Assembly: GCA_034421015.1 (NCBI GenBank)
Contig: DAOUKT010000013.1
Location: 8,514-72,513, forward strand
DNA length: 64,000 nucleotides
From: DAOUJW01 sp034421015
GTDB lineage: Bacteria; Chloroflexota; Dehalococcoidia; Lucifugimonadales; UBA2985
Reading direction: 5' to 3'
Under the pieces are notes generated by a model, which saw nothing but the letters and a program-made list of their open reading frames with translations, made no database searches and was not told where the DNA came from. Of this stretch, positions 15,803-23,885 are shown one piece after another; within the stretch, counting starts at the first letter, position 1; every line of letters begins with the position of its first letter. Both the position numbers and the translations under genes were made by a program.

Positions 15803-15874
15803 TCTTTATTGACCATTCCTGCGGAGGCAGGAATCCACGCGGGGTGGGGACCGACGACAGGAGGTGGTCAGCCC

Positions 15875-17290
15875 CTACGCTCCCTCCGCTTCCTTCCAGA
15901 GGTAGTAGTCCACCAGGCGCTTGACGGCGCGGGACGCGCGGCCCATGTTCGGGAATATGGCGAATCCCCGATCGATGCAGTGTCGGCGGAGCTGCTGCGT
16001 GACCTCGAAGTGGCTGGGGTCCTCCGGCGTGACGTCGGATATCACCAACGCCACGGGCTTGCCCAGCTTATCGGCTATGTCCGCGGTGTGGTCCACCATC
16101 CGCGTCGCCCTCTGCTGCCCTGCCGGGTCCGGGCGGGCGCCTATGTTGTTGACAACCACGTCGTAGGCGGGGTTCTCCCCAATCAGCTGCACCACGTCGT
16201 AGGGCGTCAGGTTGCTGCCGCCCATTATGGAGCTGTCCACCGGGTTTGTGACCCAGGCGCCGAAGAACGGGTCCTGCTTTTCCAGCTCCTCGCGCACCTC
16301 CTGGGGGATAGGCTGAAGGTGGAGGCCCTCCTCCTCGCACTCGTCCGCCGAAAGCACGCTCCTTCCGCCGGCGCCGCCTCCAACCAGGAGGTTGAAGCCC
16401 TTGGCGGGCGGCATGGTGGAGAAGGCCACCAGCATGTCCAGCAGCTCTTCAAGGCTGTTTGCGTTTGTGACGCCGGTCTGGCGGCACATGGCCTCCCACA
16501 CCTCTCGCGTGCCGGCCATTGAGGCCGTATGAGACGATACCATGTGGGTCCCGGCCTGGGTCCGGCCGCCCTTCAGCAGGACAACGGGCTTCTTCCTGGA
16601 GGCCTTGCGCAGCACGCTTACAAGGCGCTTCCCGTCCCTCACGCCTTCTATGTAGCCGCCGATCATCTCGGTCTCCGGGTCGTCGGCAAGGTAGTCGATC
16701 AGGTCGGCCTCGTTGAGGTCAAGGGCGTTCCCGTAGCTTATGACCTTGCTGAAGCGAAGGCCGCGGCTGGCGCCGGTCGATATTATTTCGCCCCCGTTGC
16801 CGCCGCTCTGGGAGATGATGCCCACGTTGCCGGACTCCTCGGGGAAGTCCCGGCCCCAGGCAATGCCCTCCCTGGGGTAGTAGAGGCCCATGCAGTTGGG
16901 GCCGATGATGCGCAGCCCTCCGGCCCGGGCCTTCTCCAGCATCTCGTACTCCAGCTGGGTCTCCTTCTCGAAGCCCGTCTCGCTGAACCGGGCCGTGAAC
17001 AGGTGGAGCACCTTGGCGTTCTTGCTGACGCAGGCTTCAACCAGCTCAATGATGTCGCGGTTGGGAATGGCTGAGATTACGTAGTCCACGTCCTCCGGGA
17101 GGTCGCGCACAGACTTGTAGGTTTGTACGCCGAGGACTTCCTCGGCCCTGAAGTTGATGGGCCAGGACTTGCCCTTGAAGTTCTCCAATACGTTCTTGAA
17201 GTAGGTGTGGCCGGTCTTGTCCGGCGATTCAGAGGCCCCGGCTACCGCAATGGAGCGGGGATGGAACAGGTAGTCTATCTCGTATCCCAT
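15875..17290 (-). CDS. Acyl-CoA synthetase (NDP-forming), alpha subunit
   Basis: 471 residues: a CoA-binding Rossmann domain (1-130, FHPRSIAVAGASESPDKTG), then two succinyl-CoA-ligase-like flavodoxin domains with NVGIISQSGGNGGEI and the phospho-histidine region MVSSHTASMAG (His254). These are the landmarks of the alpha part of ADP-forming acetyl/acyl-CoA synthetases, which convert acyl-CoA + ADP + phosphate to acid + CoA + ATP. The beta subunit lies just upstream (17333-18031, 42-base gap). Acyl specificity cannot be read. It probably gives ATP at the end of acid-degrading pathways. Confidence 0.88.
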   Translation of the reverse strand: MGYEIDYLFHPRSIAVAGASESPDKTGHTYFKNVLENFKGKSWPINFRAEEVLGVQTYKSVRDLPEDVDYVISAIPNRDIIELVEACVSKNAKVLHLFTARFSETGFEKETQLEYEMLEKARAGGLRIIGPNCMGLYYPREGIAWGRDFPEESGNVGIISQSGGNGGEIISTGASRGLRFSKVISYGNALDLNEADLIDYLADDPETEMIGGYIEGVRDGKRLVSVLRKASRKKPVVLLKGGRTQAGTHMVSSHTASMAGTREVWEAMCRQTGVTNANSLEELLDMLVAFSTMPPAKGFNLLVGGGAGGRSVLSADECEEEGLHLQPIPQEVREELEKQDPFFGAWVTNPVDSSIMGGSNLTPYDVVQLIGENPAYDVVVNNIGARPDPAGQQRATRMVDHTADIADKLGKPVALVISDVTPEDPSHFEVTQQLRRHCIDRGFAIFPNMGRASRAVKRLVDYYLWKEAEGA

Positions 17291-17332
17291 GATCCCTCCA
17301 ACGAAGGCTTCGAGTCGGATTGTGTTAGCGTT

Positions 17333-18031
17333 TTATTCCTCTTCCAGAACCACCCTGGCGTCAACTGCGACCAGGCCGTCGGAGTAGCAGAAGATGGGGT
17401 TGAGGTCCAGTTCCCTCACCTCTTCGTGCTGCTCCAGGAAGCTCGACAGGTTGAGAAGCGCCTGCTCAATGCTCTCCAAGCTGCAGGCCGGGTAGTTGCG
17501 GTAGCCCTGGAGCAGGGGCAGGCTCTTGATCTCCCGCACCATCTCCCGGGCGTCCCGGGGAGTGAGGGGCACCAGCCGAAGGGACACGTCCTTCAGCATC
17601 TCCACAAGCACTCCGCCAAGCCCGAACATGATCACGTGGCCGAACTGGGGGTCCTTGTTGGCGCCTATGATGATCTCGACTCCGGGGTCGGCCATCCTCT
17701 GCACCGATACGCCCAGGATGCTGGCCGATGGCACCGCCTCCTGAGTGGACGACACGATGGAGTCGAATGCGCCTCTGACCTGCCTTAGGCTGTCCAGCCC
17801 GACCTTGACGCCGCCCACGTCGCTCTTGTGGGTCACCTCCGGCGAGACAATCTTCAGGACAACGGGAAGCCCCATCTCCTGGGCCAGCTTGGTTGCCTCC
17901 GTCCTGGTGCGGGCAAGCTGGGTGTCCATCACCGGTATGCCTGACTCCCGCAAAAGGTCCTTGGATTCGACCTCTGTTAGTAGTGTCCTGCCATCCTGGC
18001 GCGCTTTCTGAATAACTTCAGCAACAGTCAT
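17333..18031 (-). CDS. Acyl-CoA synthetase (NDP-forming), beta subunit (ATP-grasp)
   Basis: 232 residues of the ATP-grasp_5 type: LLRESGIPVMDTQLARTRTEA, PVVLKIVSPEVTHKSDVGGVKVGL, a nucleotide-binding MADPGVEIIIGANKDPQFGHVIMFGLGGVLVE, and ELDLNPIFCYSDGLVAVDARVVL with the metal ligands. The length fits the separate beta subunit seen in archaeal and Chloroflexota enzymes, rather than the fused 700-residue form. Transcribed before the alpha subunit, which it needs for activity. Confidence 0.9.
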   Translation of the reverse strand: MTVAEVIQKARQDGRTLLTEVESKDLLRESGIPVMDTQLARTRTEATKLAQEMGLPVVLKIVSPEVTHKSDVGGVKVGLDSLRQVRGAFDSIVSSTQEAVPSASILGVSVQRMADPGVEIIIGANKDPQFGHVIMFGLGGVLVEMLKDVSLRLVPLTPRDAREMVREIKSLPLLQGYRNYPACSLESIEQALLNLSSFLEQHEEVRELDLNPIFCYSDGLVAVDARVVLEEE

Positions 18032-18335
18032 GTGTCTCCTTTTTCACAATCAACTTTTGGAGATTATCAATTTGACCCTCTCTTGTCAACTTCCGGGCGC
18101 CGCGCCGGGGCCTTTCGGTTATAGCTAGCGAGCTAATCTTCCCGCTCATAGCCTGCCCCGTACTGGATACGGGGGTGAGCTTGTCGAACCATTTGAGCGG
18201 GAAGGCTGTAGGCGTAGTTGACACCGCTCATTTCCTTCGACTGGCTCAGAGCTTGCCCCGTACTTGATACGGGGATGAGCGGTGTCGCGCGCCATAATCA
18301 ACGCCTGTAGAGAATACCAAGGGCCGCGCAGAGAC
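18032..18335. repeat. Gap with two palindromic dispersed repeats
   Basis: The first (18138-18204) has cttcccgctca/tgagcgggaag ends around a ccccgtac-tggat-acggggg hairpin and gcttgtcgaa. It is the reverse of the copy inside xseA. The second (about 18225-18290) has ccgctcat...atgagcgg ends, ccttcgactggctcag, and gccccgtact-tgat-acgggg. No gene is seen in this gap. Confidence 0.8.
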
Positions 18336-18364
18336 TTGTTCCATTGCGCGCCGCGCCCTATCCT
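18336..18364 (+). promoter_or_regulatory. Probable promoter of cdsA-dxr-rseP
   Basis: TTGTTC (18336-18341) and TATCCT (18359-18364) with a 17-base spacer, 14 bases before the cdsA ATG. The leader would be very short. Confidence 0.45.
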
Positions 18365-18378
18365 TTAGCGGACGGCTT

Positions 18379-19200
18379 ATGATCCCAAGAGTAGCAAGCG
18401 CAGTCGTGGGGATACCGGTGGTGCTGGCGGCCGTGTGGGCCGGCGCGCCCTGGTTCTCGCTGCTTGCGGCGACTGCCGCGTCCCTTGGCGCGCTTGAGTT
18501 CTACAGACTGGCCGAGGGGCGCGATGCCCGGCCTGCCGTCGTGCCCGGCATACTGTGGACGCTGAGCTTCATTGTTGCCGGCCACCAGGGAGGCTCCCTC
18601 ACGACCCTGGCGCTGGTTGGGGGCGGGGCGGCCGCGTTCATCTGGCACCTGGCGGCACATCTGGCGCGCCGAGGGGAAGAGGCCCCATCCGGCTTTCAGA
18701 ACGCTGACGTGCAGGACTTCGGCTACACAGCCGCGGGCGCGATCTACGTCGGCCTGCCGCTATCGCTGGCCTTGGTCCTGCGGGCCGAGCCCCAGGGCCT
18801 GGAGTGGATTTTGGTCGTCATACTGGGCGCGTTCGCAACCGACACGGGGGCCTTCTTCACGGGCCGGGCCATCGGCAGGCGGCCCCTCGCTCCCGGCATC
18901 AGCCCGGGCAAGACCCAGGAAGGAGCGTTGGGTGGACTTGTCGCGGGTGTCGCCGCGGTCATGGCCCTGGCCGCGCTCCTGGAGCTGCCGGTGTCGATAC
19001 CTCAATCGGCCGTACTTGGCGCGCTTGTATCGGTGGCAGGCCAGGCAGGGGACCTGGTGGAATCGAAGATCAAGCGGGCCGCCGGGGCCAAGGACGCGGG
19101 CGGACTCATACCCGGCCACGGCGGCATCCTGGACAGGCTGGACAGCGTTGTCTTCGTAATTGTGGTGGTATATGCTTTCTATATAGTGGTTGCACTTTAG
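18379..19200 (+). CDS. cdsA: Phosphatidate cytidylyltransferase
   Basis: 273 residues with about seven to eight hydrophobic helices and the CdsA C-terminal signature: ATDTGAFFTGRAIGRRPLAPGISPGKTQEG (about 153-183), then QAGDLVESKIKRAAGAKDAGGLIPGHGGILDRLDS (about 218-253). It makes CDP-diacylglycerol from phosphatidate and CTP in the membrane. It heads the cdsA-dxr-rseP cluster, a conserved order in bacteria. The usual frr and uppS genes upstream are not present here. Confidence 0.95.
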   Translation: MIPRVASAVVGIPVVLAAVWAGAPWFSLLAATAASLGALEFYRLAEGRDARPAVVPGILWTLSFIVAGHQGGSLTTLALVGGGAAAFIWHLAAHLARRGEEAPSGFQNADVQDFGYTAAGAIYVGLPLSLALVLRAEPQGLEWILVVILGAFATDTGAFFTGRAIGRRPLAPGISPGKTQEGALGGLVAGVAAVMALAALLELPVSIPQSAVLGALVSVAGQAGDLVESKIKRAAGAKDAGGLIPGHGGILDRLDSVVFVIVVVYAFYIVVAL

Positions 19201-19209
19201 GACGGGTAC

Positions 19210-20349
19210 GTGAAGAGGCTGGCAATACTGGGTTCCACAGGCTCAATAGGAAGGCAGACCCTGGACATTGTCCGCGCCTTCCCGGACGAGTTCGCCGTGG
19301 TCGGGCTGTCGGCGGGGAACAACTTGGACCTCCTGGCGGAGCAGGCGGCGGAGTTTCGACCGCAGGTTGTCTCCTGCGAGGGGTCTCCCGAAGCTCTCGC
19401 GCCCAGGCTTCCCGCAGGCTGTCAGATAGCCGGCCACGACGACGTCGCTGCCCATCCGGACGCGGATATGGTCATGGCCGCCAGCGTCGGGAAGGCGGGA
19501 CTCTCGCCCCTCATGGCCGCGATACGCGCCCGGAAGACCGTTGCCCTGGCGAACAAGGAGCCTGTGGTCATGGCCGGGCACATCGTCATGGGCGAAGCGG
19601 CCCGTCTCGGCGTGGACATCCTGCCCGTCGACAGCGAGCCGAGCGCCATCTGGCAGTGCCTCCGCGGGGAGCAGAGGGACCTGTCCAGGGTGGTGATTAC
19701 GGCCTCCGGCGGGGCTTTCAGGGACCGCCCCCGGGAGGGGCTGTCCGGCGTCACGCCGGAGGAGGCGCTCAAGCACCCAACTTGGAGCATGGGCAGGAAG
19801 ATCACCATCGATTCCGCAACCCTGATGAACAAGGGCTTCGAGGTTATAGAGGCGCGCTGGCTCTTCGACCTGCCCTGGGAGAAGATAGACGTTGTTGTGC
19901 ACCACCAGAGCATAATTCACGCAATGGTGGAGTTCGCCGACGGCTCTGTGAAGGCGCAACTCAGCCCCCCGGACATGCGCCTGCCCATCCAGTGCGCCCT
20001 CTTCCACCCACAGCGAGTGGAGAACGGCGCGCTGCCACGATTCAACCCCGTGGAGACGGGGGCCCTCACCTTTGGCGCGCTCGACATGGACAGGTATCCG
20101 TGCTTCCGGCTCGCGCTGGAGTCTGGCAGGAAGGGGGCGACCTACCCGGCCGTAGTGAGCGCCGCGGACGAGGTGGCCGTGGAGCTTTTCCTGGACCGTC
20201 GCATCGGGTTCACGAGCATCCCGGACCTGGTGGAGGACGTGCTGTCCAGGCACGTCCCCGTGTCCGAGCCGGGCCTGGAGGACATCCTGCACGCGGACGA
20301 TTGGGCCAGAGAGACGGCCCGCGCCTGGGCCGGCGGAAGTCGCGGGTGA
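19210..20349 (+). CDS. dxr: 1-deoxy-D-xylulose 5-phosphate reductoisomerase
   Basis: 379 residues from a GTG 9 bases after cdsA. NADPH site ILGSTGSIGRQT (6-17), LANKEPVVMAG, the metal motif PVDSEPSAIWQC (Asp and Glu kept), ASGGAFRD, HPTWSMGRKITIDSATLMNKGFE, and a C-terminal helical domain. It makes 2-C-methyl-D-erythritol 4-phosphate in the MEP pathway; ispG of the same pathway is at 22665. One oddity is that the residue after the SE pair is Pro, where E. coli and many others have a substrate-contacting His. The stop codon lies at the edge of a MITE-like repeat. Confidence 0.95.
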   Translation: MKRLAILGSTGSIGRQTLDIVRAFPDEFAVVGLSAGNNLDLLAEQAAEFRPQVVSCEGSPEALAPRLPAGCQIAGHDDVAAHPDADMVMAASVGKAGLSPLMAAIRARKTVALANKEPVVMAGHIVMGEAARLGVDILPVDSEPSAIWQCLRGEQRDLSRVVITASGGAFRDRPREGLSGVTPEEALKHPTWSMGRKITIDSATLMNKGFEVIEARWLFDLPWEKIDVVVHHQSIIHAMVEFADGSVKAQLSPPDMRLPIQCALFHPQRVENGALPRFNPVETGALTFGALDMDRYPCFRLALESGRKGATYPAVVSAADEVAVELFLDRRIGFTSIPDLVEDVLSRHVPVSEPGLEDILHADDWARETARAWAGGSRG

Positions 20350-20508
20350 TACCTTTGCGTAACTATGGAGGTATCTTCAGGGAAGTACGTTTATCGTCAT
20401 TCCCGCGAAAGCGGGAATCTATTTCCTCCTATATAGGACGCCCTAGATTCCTGCTTTCGCAGGAATGGTTGGGAGGCGCGCGCCAATTGAGGGTATTCAA
20501 TGGTCTCC
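20346..20508. mobile_element. MITE-like element copy between dxr and rseP
   Basis: About 163 bp homologous to 15514-15677 along its whole length: tacctttgcgtaactatgg at the left, a cgtcattcccgcgaaagcggg palindrome, a second attcctgctttcgcaggaat palindrome (20447-20466), gggaggcgcgcgcc, and ggtattcaatggtctcc at the right end. It starts within the last bases of dxr and ends 25 bases before the rseP start. An upstream in-frame ATG for rseP (20465) lies inside the element and is not the natural start. Confidence 0.7.
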
Positions 20509-20533
20509 TCATGAGAAATGGAGGAAGCTAGCC

Positions 20534-21655
20534 ATGCTGGGCGGTCTGATAGTGGTGGCGGGCTTCATCGCCATCCTGATGATCCACGAGGGCGGCCACC
20601 TGGTCGCGGCCAAGGCCTTTGGGATGAAGGCCACAAGGTACTTCCTGGGCTTCGGGCCTACGCTGTGGTCCTTCCACCGCGGCGAGACTGAGTACGGCGT
20701 AAAGGCGATTCCCGCGGGTGGGTTCGTGACCATCATCGGGATGAACCCCCTGGAGTACGTCGCCCCTGAGGAGGAGGGCCGCGCCTACAGGGGCAGGCCG
20801 TTCTACCAGAAGTCGGTGGTGGTCATGGCGGGTGTTGTCACCCACTTCGTGGTGGCGTTCATCCTGATATGGACGGCCAACGTGCTCATAGGCCGGCCGG
20901 ACCCGGACACTCCGCTTACGGAGGTCGCCAGGGTTGTGCAGGAGACCGAGGACGGAATGCCAACGGCCGCGGTGGAGGCGGGGCTGATGGCCGGGGACAG
21001 GCTGGTCGCCATGAACGGCGCGTCCGTCGAGAGGTGGAGCGACGTCACGGAGGTCCTCAGGGACAACGCCAACAGGCCCGTGCGTATCCAGGTCGAGCGA
21101 GACGGAGACATTCTGACCCTCAGCGGGACGCTTACCTCGCGCGTAGACCCTGACACGGGCGAGGAGACGGGTTTCCTGGGCGTGTCGCCGAAGATTGGCA
21201 GGGCCCGGGACAACCCGGTATCCGGCGTCGGAACCGCGGCCGGCAGAGTCGCCTACTTCACGTGGCTCAGCGTCAGGGGAATATGGGAGCTTGTCAGCAA
21301 CTTCGGCAGCTTCTTCAGCGCCGTGTTCAGTGACGACGACGAGGTGATGGAGGAGGCTCGGCCGGTGAGCGTCATAGGCATCACCCAGTTCGGGGCCGCT
21401 ACCCAGAGGTCCGGTTTCAACTACACCCTGGAGCTCATTGCCTACGTCAGCGTGTTTGTCGGCGTGCTCAACGCCGTGCCTCTCTACCCCTTCGACGGGG
21501 GCCACTTTGCAGTCGCCATATACCAGAAGCTGACGGGGAGGCAGCCGGACATCCGCAAGCTGGCGCCCGTGGGCGCGCTGGTGTTCTTCTTCATAGTCAT
21601 GGTCGGCGTCCTGGGCGTCTACTTCGACATTGCCCGTCCCCTGGACTTTGGCTGA
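20534..21655 (+). CDS. rseP: RIP (site-2) zinc metalloprotease RseP
   Basis: 373 residues from the ATG at 20534, which has GGAGG 9 bases upstream. Zinc motif MIHEGGHLVAAK at residues 16-27, a PDZ domain (about 130-220, DGMPTAAVEAGLMAGDRLVAMNG), and the third-ligand motif NAVPLYPFDGGHF near 315. Several membrane helices. It performs regulated intramembrane proteolysis, such as cleavage of anti-sigma factors. It sits after cdsA and dxr as in many bacteria, but with a repeat element inserted in front. Confidence 0.94.
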   Translation: MLGGLIVVAGFIAILMIHEGGHLVAAKAFGMKATRYFLGFGPTLWSFHRGETEYGVKAIPAGGFVTIIGMNPLEYVAPEEEGRAYRGRPFYQKSVVVMAGVVTHFVVAFILIWTANVLIGRPDPDTPLTEVARVVQETEDGMPTAAVEAGLMAGDRLVAMNGASVERWSDVTEVLRDNANRPVRIQVERDGDILTLSGTLTSRVDPDTGEETGFLGVSPKIGRARDNPVSGVGTAAGRVAYFTWLSVRGIWELVSNFGSFFSAVFSDDDEVMEEARPVSVIGITQFGAATQRSGFNYTLELIAYVSVFVGVLNAVPLYPFDGGHFAVAIYQKLTGRQPDIRKLAPVGALVFFFIVMVGVLGVYFDIARPLDFG

Positions 21656-21683
21656 TTGATGCCCGTTCGCGTCGCTCCCCAAA

Positions 21684-21712
21684 TTGACCCTCACGCCTCC
21701 ATAGGGTAGACT
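21684..21712 (+). promoter_or_regulatory. Probable promoter of the enoyl-CoA hydratase gene
   Basis: TTGACC (21684-21689), a 17-base spacer, and TAGACT (21707-21712), in the 123-base gap after rseP. The start codon lies 67 bases downstream of the -10 box. Confidence 0.6.
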
Positions 21713-21778
21713 ACATTTGAGCCGCGGCGGGACCCAAGCCTGCCTGCGAGCAACTGAAAGCTCCCAAGGAGGATTGAA

Positions 21779-22624
21779 ATGCCTGAACTGGAGACGGTCC
21801 CCTATCTGCTTTACGAAAAAGAGGACAACGGAATACTCTGGATCAAATTCAACAGGCCGGAGCGGCTGAACGCCGTCATCGGCGGTTCCGACAAGAACGG
21901 CACCCTGACCAAGGTTGTCGAGTACATGAAGGCCGGAGACGACGACCCGGACGTTCGGGTCATTGTCCTCACGGGAGAGGGCAGGGCTTTCTGCGCGGGC
22001 GTGGACGTGCGCGGCCTTGAGGACTTCGACAGCGGCGGCCCCTTCCTGGGCCAGACGCGCACCGAGGGGCCCGACGCCACCCGCCAGGGCTTCCTCTACG
22101 CCACCACCAAGACCATCAAGGACATCTCCTACATCAGGAAGCCAACTATCGCCATGGTCAACGGAGCCGCCGCGGGGTTCGGCATGGACATGTCTCTTCA
22201 GTGCGACATCCGCTACGGCTGCGAGAACACCCGCTTCATCACCTACCAGCAGGTGGGCCAGATTATCGAGAACGGCGGCGCATACTACCTGCCCAAGCTG
22301 GCGGGCCTGGGGCGCGCCCTTGAGTTCGCATTCACCGGCTTTCTGGACGCGGAGACTGCCCATGAATGGGGCATTCTCAACAGGATATTTCCATCCGAGA
22401 AGCTGGAGGAGGAGACGCGGGCTCTGTGCCAGCGGATCATCAACAGCCCGCCGCTGACCCAGTGGATCAACAAGCGCGTTATGAGAGCGGCCGTCGACAG
22501 CAACCTGGAGACAACCGCTGTTCTGACGTCCAACGCAGCCGGAATCCTGAACATGTCCGAGGACGCGAGAGAGGCGCGGCAGGCGCTGGCCGAGCGGCGG
22601 ACGCCGGTCTTCCAGGGCCGCTAG
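21779..22624 (+). CDS. Enoyl-CoA hydratase/isomerase family protein
   Basis: 281 residues, ATG behind AAGGAGG. Crotonase-fold landmarks: ILWIKFNRPERLNAV (about 18-32), VRVIVLTGEGRAFCAGVDVRGLEDF (first oxyanion-hole strand), KPTIAMVNGAAAGFGMDMSLQCDIRYG (second), and the C-terminal AEIL-like region VLTSNAAGILNMSEDAREARQALAERRTPVFQGR. The usual catalytic Glu positions fall in TYQQVGQIIENGGAYYLPKLAGLGRAL. Reaction class: hydration or isomerisation of a CoA thioester; the substrate is unknown. It lies between rseP and ispG and has its own promoter, so it is probably not functionally tied to isoprenoid synthesis. Confidence 0.88.
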   Translation: MPELETVPYLLYEKEDNGILWIKFNRPERLNAVIGGSDKNGTLTKVVEYMKAGDDDPDVRVIVLTGEGRAFCAGVDVRGLEDFDSGGPFLGQTRTEGPDATRQGFLYATTKTIKDISYIRKPTIAMVNGAAAGFGMDMSLQCDIRYGCENTRFITYQQVGQIIENGGAYYLPKLAGLGRALEFAFTGFLDAETAHEWGILNRIFPSEKLEEETRALCQRIINSPPLTQWINKRVMRAAVDSNLETTAVLTSNAAGILNMSEDAREARQALAERRTPVFQGR

Positions 22625-22664
22625 TCGCCGATACAGAGTGAGTTCATAGGGGAGGCGTGTTCCA

Positions 22665-23804
22665 ATGAGGCCTCGAAGAGTTTCCAAGGCCATACAGGTG
22701 GGCGATGTCACCGTGGGGGGAAATGCCCCAATCACGGTCCAGTCCATGACCAAGACGGACACCCGTGACGTGGATGCCACGGTGCGCCAGATCAAGGAGT
22801 TGGAGGAGGTGGGCTGCGACATCATCCGGCCCGCCGTTCCTGACATGGAGGCGGCCCACGCCCTGCGGGAGATTGTGAAGCAGGTCAAGATACCCGTCAT
22901 AGCCGACATCCATTTCCACTACCAGCTGGCCCTGGAGTCCATAGCGGCGGGAGTCGACGGCCTCCGCCTGAACCCGGGCAACATCCGGGACCGTGAGAAG
23001 GTTGAGATGGTGGTGCGCGCCGCCAAGGAGCGGCAGATTCCCATCCGCATTGGGGTCAACTTTGGAAGCCTCCCCCCCGTGGGGCAGATTGGCAAGTTTC
23101 GCGGGTTGCACAGGCACGCGGACGGCGTGAACAAGCTCGCCAAGGCGGGAGAGGCGGGCGAAGGCGAGTTCTCCGTAGTGGACCACATGGTGGCCACGGC
23201 GCTCTGGGAGATAAGCATCCTGGAGGAACTGGACTTCGACCTCATCAAGATTTCGCTGAAGGCCTTTGACGTACCCACGACGGTGGAGGCCTACCGCAAG
23301 CTGGCCTACATGGTGCCCTATCCCCTGCACCTGGGCATCACGGAGTCGGGCACGGCGATGGCCGGATCGATTCGCAGCTCCGTCGGCCTGGGCTACCTGC
23401 TCTACGAGGGCATCGGCGACACCATCCGGGTTTCCCTGAGCGCGGACTCCAAGGAGGAGGTCGCGGCCGGGTACGAGATACTGAAGTCGCTGAACATGCG
23501 TGAGAAGGGCACCACGCTCGTGGCCTGCCCCTCCTGCGGCCGCGCCGACGTGGACGTCATCAAGCTTGCCAACACGGTGGACGACCTGCTGAAGGCCAAG
23601 AACTACAACGTCAAGGTGGCGGTGATGGGCTGCGAGGTGAACGGCCCCGGCGAGGCCAAGGATGCGGACGTGGGCATAGCCGCCGGCGTGGGGCGCGCCA
23701 TCATCTTCCGCAAAGGGCAGAAGTCCCGAATAGTGGAGGAGTCGGAGATGCTCTCCGCCCTGATGGAGGAGGTGGAGCTGGTGGCCGCGGGCCAGGAGGC
23801 GTAG
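22665..23804 (+). CDS. ispG: 4-hydroxy-3-methylbut-2-en-1-yl diphosphate synthase
   Basis: 379 residues. A TIM-barrel with VQSMTKTDTRDVDATVRQI, CDIIRPAVPDMEAA, PVIADIHFHYQLALE, GLRLNPGNI and LGITESGTAMAGSIRSSVGLG is followed by the iron-sulfur domain with CPSCGRADVDV and a third cysteine in VMGCEVNGPGEAKDADVGIAAG. Together these three bind the [4Fe-4S] cluster. It converts MEcPP to HMBPP, the penultimate step of the MEP pathway started by dxr upstream. Confidence 0.96.
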   Translation: MRPRRVSKAIQVGDVTVGGNAPITVQSMTKTDTRDVDATVRQIKELEEVGCDIIRPAVPDMEAAHALREIVKQVKIPVIADIHFHYQLALESIAAGVDGLRLNPGNIRDREKVEMVVRAAKERQIPIRIGVNFGSLPPVGQIGKFRGLHRHADGVNKLAKAGEAGEGEFSVVDHMVATALWEISILEELDFDLIKISLKAFDVPTTVEAYRKLAYMVPYPLHLGITESGTAMAGSIRSSVGLGYLLYEGIGDTIRVSLSADSKEEVAAGYEILKSLNMREKGTTLVACPSCGRADVDVIKLANTVDDLLKAKNYNVKVAVMGCEVNGPGEAKDADVGIAAGVGRAIIFRKGQKSRIVEESEMLSALMEEVELVAAGQEA

Positions 23805-23814
23805 GGCTCCTCCC

Positions 23815-23834
23815 ATTCCTGCGCAGGCAGGAAT
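23815..23834. repeat. ATTCC...GGAAT palindrome between ispG and the FRG gene
   Basis: attcctgcgcaggcaggaat, a perfect-arm palindrome at the left border of the lower-GC accessory stretch 23.9-26.9 kb. Confidence 0.85.
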
Positions 23835-23885
23835 CCAAACTCGGGAGTCAGAGGTTCCCTGCCCTCTTGGGTGGTTGATGCTGAT

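Larger units (their letters stand above)
15406..15874. other. Gene-free gap between ars promoter and acyl-CoA synthetase, repeat filled
   Basis: No gene is supported. Contents are a composite MITE-like element (15450-15677), a perfect 28-bp palindrome (15775-15802), and an attcctgcggaggcaggaat palindrome at about 15814-15833. Small open frames here are translations of repeats. Confidence 0.75.

Noticed and set aside
20528..22909. Minus-strand open frame of 793 codons across rseP, the hydratase and ispG start
   Set aside because: Antisense to three genes with complete motif sets; no recognisable domain.
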